Assembly (NCBI GenBank): GCA_018287875.1
Contig: JAGVVL010000015.1
Location: forward strand, 2,728,001-2,792,000
From: Nigrospora sphaerica
Lineage: Eukaryota; Ascomycota; Sordariomycetes; Amphisphaeriales; Apiosporaceae
DNA: 64,000 bases
Direction: 5' to 3'
Shown here: piece by piece, positions 39,797 through 50,857 of the stretch
How the letters are laid out: every line of letters starts with the position of its first letter
Numbering within the stretch: the first letter of the stretch is position 1
The notes under the pieces: generated by a model
What the model saw: only the letters and a program-made list of their open reading frames with translations
Database searches by the model: none
Told to the model about the DNA's origin: nothing
Position numbers and translations under genes: made by a program

Positions 39797-40747
39797 TTGT
39801 ATACTTAAGTGCTGGAGAGAAGGCAGTTTGACGGCGCAGGAATGTCGGTCGGAAGGGGTGGGGCAAGAGGCTACAGTTCTATGCGTAGGAGGGGAAGATG
39901 CCACCATGACTGTCACTGTATAACGTACCAAAAAGGCCAGGGCGTTGTTGTTGTTGTTGTTGTCGCATTGCTACACGAGCAGGAGGAAGGACCGATGTCC
40001 CCGTGTTTGGGTCTAGACGAGCAACAGAGCTCGCGGGTATTTCCCCCCAAAGCCCCCTTAATATATCACGAGTGGATGCGAAGAAAACAACGAGTACCTA
40101 CTGGCTAGGTTGCGGAGAGTGAGTGACAGGAACGGCGCATGGCGAGCGATGAGGGCGTTCCTTGGACGGCTTTCATAGAGGGGGTTGCGGCGTTTCCTGA
40201 CGTCTGTACTTGGGGGGCGAAATTCACACCGGTACCGGGGATGACGGCGGCCGAGACGCTCCAAGCCGACCGGCAGTTGGTGATGACCGATACGACAAGA
40301 GCGGGATGCTCTGATCGCCAGGACTTGGGAATTCACTGTGGTGAGATGGGAACCCTGGGTAATATCACTGTACACAAAGAGTAAATACGGAAAGTGTGAG
40401 CATCGAATCCGATTCCAATTACCTCGTAGCCGCTAACTACCTACTTGTATGATAACTCCAAGCCCTCCGTACATTAAGACGTCCCCTGCCCAATGGTGGT
40501 GGGGTCTTGGTTTTTTTTATGAAGAAGAGAAGAACAATGTCGAGGGAAAGAAGGAAGAGGCGTCTTCGTGCCTGTACCTCCTCGCCAACCTCATCCCAGA
40601 ACCCCCCTTTCCTTTCCGCGTCTCCCCCCCTTCCCTTTCAAAACCCCCATCTATGGAAAACCCCAGACCAGGTAAGGAGAGGGCGCTCAATAAGTCGGAT
40701 GGAGAAGGAGGGGAACGAAGCGGGAAAACCGAAAATGGCGGGGTTTT
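39797..40747. other. Convergent gap between INO80 and the S/T-rich protein gene
   Basis: Two genes end toward each other here, so this stretch should hold two 3' UTRs. A TTG repeat lies at 39945-39963. No gene is supported. Confidence 0.55.
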
Positions 40748-42257
40748 CTACCCGGCGGGCGTCGGGGCCGCGCCGTAGACGGTGGCGAGCGAGCAGGCGG
40801 CGTAACCGGCGGCGGCGGTCGGACAGACGAGGGTCACGTAGGGCGTGGCCGAGGAGGGGGAAGGGGAGGGGAAGCGGGTGGCGTCGTTGCTGGCCGTCGA
40901 GCGCAGACGCGAAGACGTCGTCCACGTCGCCGTCGCGTACACGGGGATGCACTGCGTCGTCAGTCCGCCGTAGGCGTAGGCCGTCAGGCACGTCGTCGTC
41001 GTCGCCGTCGTCGCGGGGACGCTGCCGGCCTCGCTGCTGCGCACGGCGTCGTTGGACGACGTGGCGAAAACGGGCGTCGGCGACGAGGACGAAGCGGTCC
41101 CCGGGTACGTGCGGGTCGCGGCGGCGGTGGTGGACGGGGACGACGACGTGGGGTACGTCTCGGTGTCGGTGCGCCGGGAGGTCGCGGAAGAGGAGGCCGA
41201 AGAGGCGGCGGCCGAGGTGGCGCTCGGGAGCGTGACCGTGTGCGTGTGCGTGTGCGTGGGGACCGACGGCGCGCTCGGCTCGGCCGAACTGCTCGTCGGC
41301 GCCGTGTGGTACGAGGTTCCGCTGCCCGTCGGGAACGTCGGGGTGGCCGAAGAGGTTCCGCCGGCCGTCGAGTGCGTGGGTTGCGTGTGCGTGGCCGAAG
41401 CCGAGCTGCTGGTCCCGTAGCCGGTCCCGCCCGTGCCCGTGACCGTCGACGCGGTTCCGAGGGTGCGGGTCGAGTTCCAGCGGTAGCTCGTGTTCCAGGT
41501 GTAGGTGCCGCTCCCCGCGGGACCCGTGGAACCGGCCGGGACGGTGTACGTGGTCGTCGCCGTCGTCGTCGGGCCGTGATGGCGCGAAGACGTCGAGGAG
41601 CTGAGGTACGCCGACGACGCCGTCTCGCTGCTGGAAGGGCCCGAGGCCGTGCTGGAGATGGACGCGCTGCCCGTGACAACCGCCGTCGAGGTCAGCGTGA
41701 CCGTCGTGGCCTTGGTCGTCGGCGTGACCGTGGACGTGAACCTGGTGGCGTCGGTCGAAACGGTGCTGACGACGGAGGGAGCGGTCGGGCCAGGCCCGTA
41801 GGACGTGGTCGTTCCATAGCCCGAGGTACCGAGGGTCTCAGTAGGCGAGGTGCTGGGGGAACCAGGAGACGAGGTGCTGAAAGACTCTGTAGAAGAAGAG
41901 GTTCCGGTGAGAATACCGGAAGGCGTCGTTCCAGGGAAAGTAGCCGAGGACGTGCGAGTGTCCCAGATGTCGGTGGACGACGACCCGGTGCAGACGGTGG
42001 GAGTGCCGGCCGTTTCGGAGCAGCTCTCGTAGACGGTCGTGGCGACGGTCGTGGTTACGGTCGAGTAGACGGTCGACGTGACGCACTCAGGGGCACACGA
42101 GAAGGAGACGGCCTCGAGCTTCTGAGGGAGCGCTGCGGCGAGGGAGGAGCTGTTGCCGGGTGATTATCGTTAGTAGTCTTCAAGGAAATCAGGTACGAGA
42201 AGCGCAGAAATGGACCTACACCAGGCCCAGCAGGCCCCAACAAGTGAATGCGTGCAT
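40748..42257 (-). CDS. Secreted Ser/Thr-rich cell-surface protein
   Basis: The product is 479 aa. Exons on the minus strand are 42257-42220 and 42149-40748 (1440 nt). Exon 1 encodes most of a signal peptide (MHAFTCWGLLGLV) completed by SSLAAA in exon 2, with likely cleavage before LPQKL. The intron has a perfect TACTAAC branch sequence near its 3' end. A short N-terminal segment with four Cys is followed by ~300 residues dominated by Ser, Thr, Pro, Gly and Ala, expected to be heavily O-mannosylated. The C-terminal ~100 residues again contain Cys. No hydrophobic GPI-type tail is visible. This architecture suits a cell wall or matrix protein. I do not recognise a named family. Confidence 0.8.
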
Positions 42258-45200
42258 TGCGGCGGCACGCGAGTGGCGGGATGAATTAGAGAAACGAGAG
42301 TATGTCGCACCGAGCTGGCAATAGACTGACTTGTGGGTGATCGTCTTGCCTCGAGAGCCCAAACATGGCGGACGGCCGTGGTGATTTTATACATATCTCT
42401 CTATACAACCATGGCCCGCCGGACCTCTGGCCCGTTACCTCATCCGGCCAAAAGCCCATGGCTGGGAAGCTAGGCATCCTGGCGAGCCGTAGCCAGGGGA
42501 ATCACGGGGGATGCCTGTTTGCATCTGCAAGGGACTCGCAGGCAGCCGGTTGGGGATCGTCCTCGTATACTACGTATACATACTACTGGGCCGGCACCAT
42601 CGGAGCCCATGCAGGGTCCCGGGAGGTGAGCCCCAGATTGAGTGGCGAGACCTCGGCGGATGGGATGCTTCTTCGGTGCTATCCAAGCCACACTGGCCCG
42701 GGTAAGAAAGGGGTAGAGCAGTCCAGGGGCCGGGAGGGGTCGTGGTTCGTCGGACGCCTAAGACAGGCTATTTCGAGAGGAAGCCAGTGCCGCTACCCAC
42801 TTCGTCGTGATGGCCACGTCGAAATACGACGAAGGGGGGCGCTGTCTCACAAAGACACGTTTGCCCGGTAGACAAACGGGCAGGGCCACGGGGGACTCAG
42901 CGGCCGTCTTTCCCGCTGGCGGTTTTTTGTGGAAAAGCCCCCCCCCCCTCAACGACGAAGCCGGACGGACGGACGGGAGCCAACGGATGACAGCTCCAAT
43001 CACGGCTATTTGAGCCGTAGGCTACCCGTCTCGTCCGTGCTGGCTCTTCCCGGCGAAGCAGCAAACAGGAGCCGGCACTAGACGGCTTCGCGAAGCCGCC
43101 TGCTGGCCATCCCGACAGGTCGCCGGGCGCGCCCAGCCCTCAGCCGTCCGTTGTTTGCGAGATCAAACAGGCGGGCTGGCCCTGGATCGCGATCGAATCG
43201 GACTCGGGTACATCGTCCTGCCGGCGGGGGGTGCCCCGGGGCGAGAAATACGGCTCGGGGCATGACGCTGCATGCATCGACCCGTGGCCCCAATGCGTGC
43301 TGGCATTGGATCGTGGGGCTAGCCGGCCTTCCACGACGGCCTCCTCGGCTGCAGGAACCAGCGCAAGGAGAGGAGGACGAGGGGGGCGGTCGGGGGGGAA
43401 ACCGGTCGAGCGCGCCCGGGTCTTCTCTGCTTTTGGCAGCGAGGATAAGCGGCGGCGGCGACACAGACGATGCCCCTTTCCCAAGCTGGGACCGGCGACG
43501 CTGTCGTGGTACTCAGCCTCCTGCCGGCCGCGGCCAATCAGCAGGGAAAACGTCTCATGTCTCTGCTGCGGCTGAGCCTGCACCGGCCCGCAAGAGCAGC
43601 CAAGCGGGCGCCGGTCGTCCCACGCCGACGTATCGACTTGTTTCCGTCCGCCTGTCTGACTATCCCTACCCTCGTTCCGTCCGTCTGTCCATCCCTACCC
43701 TCCTTCTCTCCGTCTGCCGGGCAAAGGTGCCAGGGGGGGGGGGGGCTTGACCGGCAGACCCAGTCTTAGTATTTTCCCCAATGCACGGTAGCTGGCGTAG
43801 ATGGAAATGACGCCTGTTCCCGTCCGTCCTCATGTCGGATCCCTTGACTTGGGGCCCCAGGGCGGACGCGGGGGTCATCTCGCATGGGTGACAGACTAAC
43901 TGCCCAGGGTAGGGACGAAGAGGACTCCCGTTTACACTGCTCCTCCTCTGTGCCTTCGTTTGCATCTTTCAGGGAACCCCGAAGCACGAAAAACGACAGC
44001 CCACATCTGCTAGCCAGGAGAATTTCGGCACGGGCCCGTCGCCGGTGCTTCAGGTTGATGGGCCGCCCGACGACAACCCGCCCGTCACGGCGCACCGACT
44101 ATAGGGGACGGATTTGGGGCCATGTGCTGTGCCTCCCCGGACGCCAACGGTCGCCCAGCCCATTGTTTTTTGGGGCCCCGGCCTGGTGGGAATCCCAAAG
44201 GGCAAGCCTTTTGTTCGACGACGGGGAAAATCTCTCTCGCCACGCGTTTGTTCGAGGGCGCAGGGCCGAAAAGGGGCACACCACGGGTGTCGCCTCGGTG
44301 TGTAACAACCACTCCGCCCACCAGCGAGGGCCCAGGCTTCCTGAGACGGCCTGCGCCGGCTTGTCTCGAATCCCGATTGCCATTGCGAGAGCTGCCGTGT
44401 CTGCGTGACACCGTGTGCGACGGGCGGTGGAGCGGGCAGTAGTCCCCTCCCGTACGGGGAGAAGGGCGGGACCACCAGCATCTGCCCGTGCAAACGAAGG
44501 CGAGGATCGTGCGTGATCCCCCCTCCCCTCCTCGCCCGCGAGCGCCCGAGATGACCCAGGGGGCCCAGAGACCAGTCGTGACACGTCAGACTCAAGTCTC
44601 CCAAGTCCGTCATCTAGATGGCCCGCGTGACCGTGCGGACATTTTCTCCGGGCGGGAAAGGGGTAGCCGCAGGTGGTTAGCAACAGACTCATACCAAGAG
44701 TTACATCAACATTACTCGGAGCCAAAACACCCAAGGGAAGGAAAAGGGGGATCTCAGCTTTTGCGTTTGAGTCTGCCTCATGGGGAAGAATACGACGGCG
44801 ACCTTGGGTGGCTCGGGGGATTCGAGGGGACGGAAGCCAACATGACCGTTTTGCTGACATGGACATTCTCCAGCGCGTCTTGCGCCTTGGTATCGTTTTA
44901 CACAAGAGAGCTTTCGTCGAGTCTTATCCTAAATCTCGGAGCGGCTGTGAGTGATGGTGTTTCCAAGGCAGCTATCACTCGGCCCTCCACCAGACACACG
45001 GGCTTAAGTTGTCCGGTCGTCTGGGTGGTGGATGCTAGCCGACATTCCCAGAGCCTCGTTCTTGCTGGTCATCATCGGGGGCATTCCTCCCCGCCGAAGG
45101 AAGTCGTGATGGTCAATAACCAACAACAACACAAGGGACACAAGACGGCCAGCCCATCCGTATATATAAGAGGCAGCCGAAAACTCGTCAACTGCTCTCT

Positions 45201-45317
45201 TGCTTTGCCCTCACCAGCAACTCCATCGTCAGGCATTCCGTCTCCAAGAATCATTCACTTCCTCCGATTTCTTTTCTCCATCCGCTACTTCGGCTTCACC
45301 TAACTCGCTTCGTCGAG
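42258..45317. other. Long upstream region of the S/T-rich and hydrophobin-like genes
   Basis: Three kilobases between two divergent surface-protein genes, with no supportable gene. It has a G-run of about 13 at 43733-43745, scattered C-runs, and the TATA element noted separately. Long promoters are common for developmentally controlled hydrophobins. Confidence 0.5.
45161..45170 (+). promoter_or_regulatory. TATA box upstream of the hydrophobin-like gene
   Basis: TATATATAAG lies 157 bases before the presumed original ATG at 45318 and is followed by a pyrimidine-rich leader. This fits a strong, regulated fungal promoter and suggests the promoter has been better kept than the reading frame. Confidence 0.7.
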
Positions 45318-45908
45318 ATGTAGCTCTCCATTGCTTTCACTATGACTGTGGCCTCGGTTGCCATTGCCGTACCTCGTGGCCTGCTCTCGGGCTGCCCAGG
45401 GCGAATCCTGCCAGCCCACGGGCAACGGCAACAACATCGACGACTCGACTGCTAACACCCGCGGTAAGGAGCTCGAGCTGAACTGCTGCAACGAGGTCAA
45501 CGAGTCGGGTAGCTCGGCCGAGGTCGCCCAGGGCATCCCCTCGGGCCCGGACCTCGCCGACGGCTCCCTGGCCAACGCGTTAAAGGGCTGCTCCGAGCTC
45601 GCCATCCCCATCGGTACGTCTACCGTTCTCCTCGGCTCCCCCGGGTCTCTTTGCCGAGCCTATCTTAACACCGTACGCGCAGGCATTCTGAGCGCCGATC
45701 TCGGCGACTTCCTGACCAGCCAGTGCAAGCAGACCGCCGCCTGCTGCCAGGACACCAAGGGCGCCACCCAGGTAACCAGAGACAGCAGAAGTAGCCAACC
45801 TGCGGACCCCAGAACCGTCCAAATACACACACAACCGCGAGTCAGAGAGGCCTCATCAACGCCGACGACAGCCCCTGTGTCCTCCCCCCCCCGGCCGGCC
45901 TCCTCTAG
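45318..45908 (+). pseudogene. Hydrophobin-like gene, apparently disrupted at its 5' end
   Basis: The mature part is a clear eight-Cys hydrophobin. Exons are about 45318-45613, 45683-45771 and 45846-45908. Cys order is C-x24-CC-x33-C-x21-C-x5-CC-x18-C. The x5-CC spacing and the ending GLINADDSPC fit class I, but the first gap (24) is much longer than the usual 5-8. Hydrophobins are small secreted amphipathic proteins that coat spores and hyphae. Two faults are visible: the ATG in the expected place is followed at once by TAG (45318-45323), and the signal-peptide-like frame from the next ATG (45342, TVASVAIA) is offset by one base from the Cys-rich frame, which has a TGA at 45343. No plausible intron joins them. 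Sequencing error is the main alternative; a third is an unseen upstream exon. Confidence 0.7.
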
Positions 45909-48232
45909 ATTCCCTCCGCCGGGACTCGCCGCTACGAAGCTGCTGCGCAGTCATGAGTTATGCGGGGCATCGTAATGGGCATGGGAGATGGATGCTGCCG
46001 TGGGTGGCCTGTTTGAGCGAGCACACATGGTGTAGGTGGTGTAGATTTGCAACTAACTTGAGTCACTCATGAATAAAAGCCTGGTCTGCCTGCAGGAAAC
46101 CCTTCTGGTCTGCTCGTGACGTGCAGAAATGCGCTCTCGGCTGTATGTAGCTGAGTCGTGATGGTAATCGTCTGCCAGTCAGCCTTGACGACAGATCTGG
46201 TGCCTCGGCACGTGCTTCACAAGCTTGCTACCTCGACGGAGCCCATATATCACAAAGCGTGCTGTGTACATGTTGGGCACGTACAGCGCAGAAGTACGCC
46301 ACTAGGGTCATGTAAGTTAATACAGCCGGGCTCTCAGCAATCTCGTGCGCCTCGCAGTGGTGCGTCGTATATTGTCGGTCTCGTCGGCCACCGTACCGTT
46401 CACATGCACGCAGGATCCACCTCGCGTCGACCGGCGCGGTTTGTGATGGGAACCCAAACTTGATACCGTGCTCTGCTGTTGTCATGGGCGCAGTGTGCAT
46501 TCCCCAGATTCGGCACGAGAGTGGGTACCCAGGTCGGTGGGAACTTAGTAGTTGTACTTCCCAAGTATCCATGCACCTCGCGGGCACTTGGTCTTTGTGT
46601 TAGGGGTCGACCCTCGACGCAGGGCACGAATGGCCGGAAACGTAGAGATGCCACAGTAGACAAGCATGCGTGACGGTGAGGCAGCTATCTTTGGCAAGGC
46701 TGACGGAGATCGCGGAAACCGAGGACGGGCGACACGAGGGCGGCCCATGAGTCGCCATGGCATTCCTCGGCCCCCTTTGTTCGTGGGCTTGCCGTTTGCA
46801 TGTCATCATGTCGTACTCGACCGCGGGCTCTAGAGACGTTGGGGAATGGCGAGGAAGGGTTAGTGAGGGGAGAAGCCGGCACGCCCCAGGGGCAGAGCCT
46901 CTTCGGCCCCAGTTGGCGACGGGGCTCGATCGGCGGGCAAATGAACAAGCGACGCTAAGGGAAGCGAGCATGGACGAAAGCGACGTCGGCGCGCCTCGTC
47001 CCAACCGGCGGGAGTAGTCATGATGATGGACGGCCGGATTCAGCAAGCAAGTACCCTGTTGGGTTGGACCTTTGGTTATTGTTATTGTTGTTGCTGCCCG
47101 GAGGGCTCGGATTGCATAGATCGAAGCCGAGGAGGGGACCGGCCTATCCACTGGCTTATCCACCGGCGCAGGCACAAGAAGTAGCCCCGCCGCTGGGCGT
47201 CGCTGCCCCGGCCATATGATTTTCTCATGGCGGGGAAAACCGACAAGGCAAGCCCATGTATGAGTCAGGCCATGACGCTGATAAACAAAAACCAGTCGGG
47301 AGTATTAATAGTAGTTGGATGCCGAAGGCAGGAAGTCTGCTTCCCTCGGAGACGGTCTCGGGGCGAAGAAGCGGGACACGGTGATTGGTGCCCTCTTCCT
47401 ATGGGTTCATCAATCTCAACCATCCAGGTATGGCGCCGTGGGAAATGGGAGAGCGGCTTCCCGTCCGACGGGTGCCCTAGGACGGTCTGCACGCATCGAA
47501 GCGCCCACATGCGGCAGTTGGGCGAACAAGAGCTGCAGGCAAGAAAAACCAGGGGGCTCCGGTTCGGCCTGTGGCATGTGGTTCGTCCGTCGCCGGCGCA
47601 AGAAAGGAAAAGAAAAAAAAGAGAGGCGGCAGGGCCTCTGTTCCTGGTGTAACCGATTGGGGCTCAGCGCTCGTCCGGCGGCGAATCACCGACCGAAGAC
47701 GCGTGGTGGCATACCCTGGTCTGCTGAAAACGGCAAGGCATACCCGCTGGGAGACGGCACCTCTAGGATAATCATGTGCATCCATACCAGGGTACCGACA
47801 TTCCAGCCCGCGAGGGACAGCGATTTCGATGTATTCCCTCCGGGATCAAGATTGTACAGCCCCCGTAGCGGCTTCCTTTACCCACTGCCCTAACCAATAC
47901 TTGCAATTACTTCCGGCTTGCTTAGGCCGTAGGGTAGACGCGCTACCGACCCTCCGACTCCAACACCAACTTGTTCCCATCGTCGTCTTCGTCCTCGCCA
48001 GCGCCGCTTCCGTCTTGACGACGGCGGCTGCTAATCTTCCTCTCCCTTGCCCTCCGCCTTGATGTCATTGTCCGCGCCGCCCCCGCAGCCGACGCGACGT
48101 GCCGCGTGAGAGCCAGAGTGTGGCTATAGAAAGCTACAAACGTCCGTCCCGTCTTGGCCCTCTCCTCCCTGGGTGGACCACCGCGACCCTTCATGCAGCC
48201 CCAGCTACACTTTTCTGCTCGTCACTTGCATT
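45909..48232. other. Intergenic region between hydrophobin-like gene and lipase
   Basis: About 2.3 kb with nothing I can name. A TTATTGTTATTGTTGTTG tract lies near 47076-47093. The lipase promoter and leader must be in the last few hundred bases. Confidence 0.5.
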
Positions 48233-50183
48233 ATGGGCTGGTTTAGTTCCAAGAAGAAGACTGTGCCGCCGCAGCCGCGCCCGGAGGCAGCAGCGGCCTC
48301 GTCACCGCCGCGTGCGTGTCTGCCTCCTCCTACGCAGCAGTGGAACGGCAACTACGCCCCCAACAACCACCGCAGTCCTGTGCCTCAGGAAGCCTATCCC
48401 GTCCCTATCCCGTGCCAGCAACCGCCGCCTCCGTACCAGGACCACTCCCCGTGTCCTCCCATCATCGTGAACCAGCACTACTATCTCAGCCCTCCGCCTC
48501 ATGCCGTCTATCCCCCCAGCCACGGCGGGAGCCCGATGGGCAAGCTCCGCATGGGGGGCTCCGTCGTTAACCTGGCCGACGACTTCGTGGCCAACTCCGG
48601 CGCTCTCGTCCACCATGTCATTGATGATGGCTTGCCGAGATGGCATGGCCAGGCCACTCAGCTGCTTAACCAGGGCGCTGCCGTGTGCGATCAAATTGCG
48701 GGCAGGCTCGACAGCGTCCTGACCTTGATTGACCGTGAAATGTTCTACGGCCACGAAAGGGATCTGTTTACCTACCGGCCGACTCCCTCGTCTCCTCCCA
48801 CCGGGCCCGCCCCGGCCCGCCCTGCCACTGCGGAAAGGCCGGCGGCTCTGAAGCGAAGTGGGAAAAAGGACGCTTCCAAGGCACAATCGGCACCCGCTGC
48901 CTGCTCTGTGCTGTCCGGGGACTATTTTGCCAAGGTCGAGCTTTATGCGAATTCGCGCCTGCCCATGGGTTTGCCGCCCCTAAAACTGTAAGTCGATCGG
49001 ATCGCCTGCGCCTGTCTACCCATCCACTGACATGGCCAGATACCTACCTACGTATCCACTCATGTGCCTGGCTGCACAGTACGCCGAGAAGGTTTACGAG
49101 AAACCCCGTGGCGCCGAAAGAGAGGCCCACGTGGATGCCGAATGGCGGACCGGCACCAAGGCCATGCGTATCAAGTCCGTCTCCATGGACCACATGAACA
49201 CCATTGTTTTCGCCATTCGCGGCTCCGCCACCTTTATGGATTGGGCCGTGAACCTGAACGATGCCCCCACAGCCCCCAATGGCTTTCTGGACGACCCCGG
49301 GAACTTCTGTCACGCCGGCTTCTTGTCGGCCGCACGGAAAATGATCAAGCCCGTGGCCGCGCGTCTTCGCCAGCTGCTCGATGAGAACCCACACCGAAGT
49401 TCCCACTCTCTCCTCATCACGGGCCATTCAGCCGGCGGCGCCGTCGCAGCGTTGCTCTACTCCCACATGCTCGCCACGTCCAAGGCCGCCTCGTCCGAAC
49501 TCAACAGGCTGACGGGTTGCTTCAAGCGCGTGCACTGCATTACCTTTGGCACCCCGCCCGTCTCGCTGCTCCCCTTGACCAAGCCGGATCGGCATGACCT
49601 CAAAAAGTCTCTTTTCCTGACATTCATCAACGAGGGAGACCCGGTCGCGCGCGCCGACAAGGCATATGTCAAGAGCCTCCTGGAGCTCTTCGCCGCCCCA
49701 ACACCCGGATCATCCCCGCCGGCCCGGGACGCCGGTGGCCGAAAACCGTCCTCCTCGCGCTCAGGTTCGCCATCGAAACGCAGCAAGTCCAAGGACAAAA
49801 AGTCGTCCAAGACAAGCCAGAGCCTGATCACCAAAGCGTCCAAGCTCACCATTAAATCCATGGCGACGAGCGGGCCCCCTAAGACGTCGTCGCGGTCATC
49901 CCGCTCGTCAGCTTCGGCACGGCCCATGTGGCCCGTGCCGCCCAGCACGCTCAGCGCCGCGGGCCGTATCATCGTGCTGCGGTCTGGCGACCCCAAGGCG
50001 CGCATAAAGGGCAAGAAGACGGTCGAGGAGCGGCTGAGCGAAGGTGTCGTCGCCCAGATCGTCACCGACGAGCAGTTGCGGGGCGTCATCTGGGGCGACC
50101 CGGTATGCCACCTCATGAAACTCTACGCCGGTCGTATCGAGACCATGGCTGTCGGCGCTGTTACGGCCAAGGGCAGCCGCTGA
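48233..50183 (+). CDS. Class 3 lipase-domain protein
   Basis: The product is 632 aa. Exons are 48233-48987 and 49040-50183 (1899 nt). The start MGWFSSKKK has Gly at position 2, so N-myristoylation is conceivable; there is no signal peptide. Residues ~15-110 are Pro- and Gln-rich and disordered. The alpha/beta-hydrolase core has the nucleophile elbow GHSAGG (Ser382), preceded by HAGF and followed by FGTPPVS. EGDPVARAD offers the acidic residue and GDPVCHLM the His of a Ser-Asp-His triad. A Ser/Lys-rich insertion (about 475-545) separates the last two motifs. The cytosolic layout resembles DAG-lipase-like and other intracellular class 3 lipases, so membrane or lipid-droplet acylglycerols are likelier substrates than external fat. 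The substrate is not known. Confidence 0.9.
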
Positions 50184-50857
50184 GGAGCATTCAGCCTCAC
50201 GCTCGAAATAAAAAAAGTGAGAAAATTGAGATGACAGCAACAAGAAAAAGAACAGAAAAGCCAGGTAATTCACCTGCGACTCTCCTTTACATCGCCTGGG
50301 CGGTTTCCAGACGGGAATTATCGGGATCACGGACGAGAAGAAGGGGGTCCGGCGTTCAGCAAGATAAACGGAATTGGCTTCATGATACCATACTTGACGA
50401 CATTACGAAGGCTTACAGGAATGATACCAGGCTAGATTGGATGCTGGCAATTTAATCCAGTGCAGATTCATCAGAAAGACAAGTCCGTTCCGTCAAGGTG
50501 AAATGATTCGCATCTAAGCTCCCCATGGTAAGAATAGCTCCCCTTCTATCAGTCGAGGCAAACCGCAACCCCCCATCTCGCCCGACAGGGCGAGCCAGCT
50601 CTCTACATATCTACCCTGTTCAAGTACCGAGTTGGCGTCCACATTCCTCGGCATGCAACCTGGGTGCCGTGCACGTGCAAACACTGTCAAACCACCAACC
50701 AAACCCGCAACAACATGCACCCCCACCAGCGCCACTTGCGTCTCTTTGCCGCCGACCACGCCCCCCGTAACGGGAGAATCTCTCGTGGGCAAACATAAGC
50801 CCGGCAGCCTCTCCCCGCCCTAGCAGACAGATAAGACAACCTCTGTCCCGACACTTC
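50184..50857. other. Convergent gap between lipase and FHIP
   Basis: The two neighbouring genes end toward each other. The sequence is A-rich just after the lipase stop (50205-50260), as expected for a 3' UTR. No gene is seen. Confidence 0.55.

Noticed and set aside
44099..44905. Minus-strand frame of 268 codons in the hydrophobin upstream region
   Set aside because: Arg/Pro/Gly-rich with no recognisable segment and overlapping equally long frames on the other strand.
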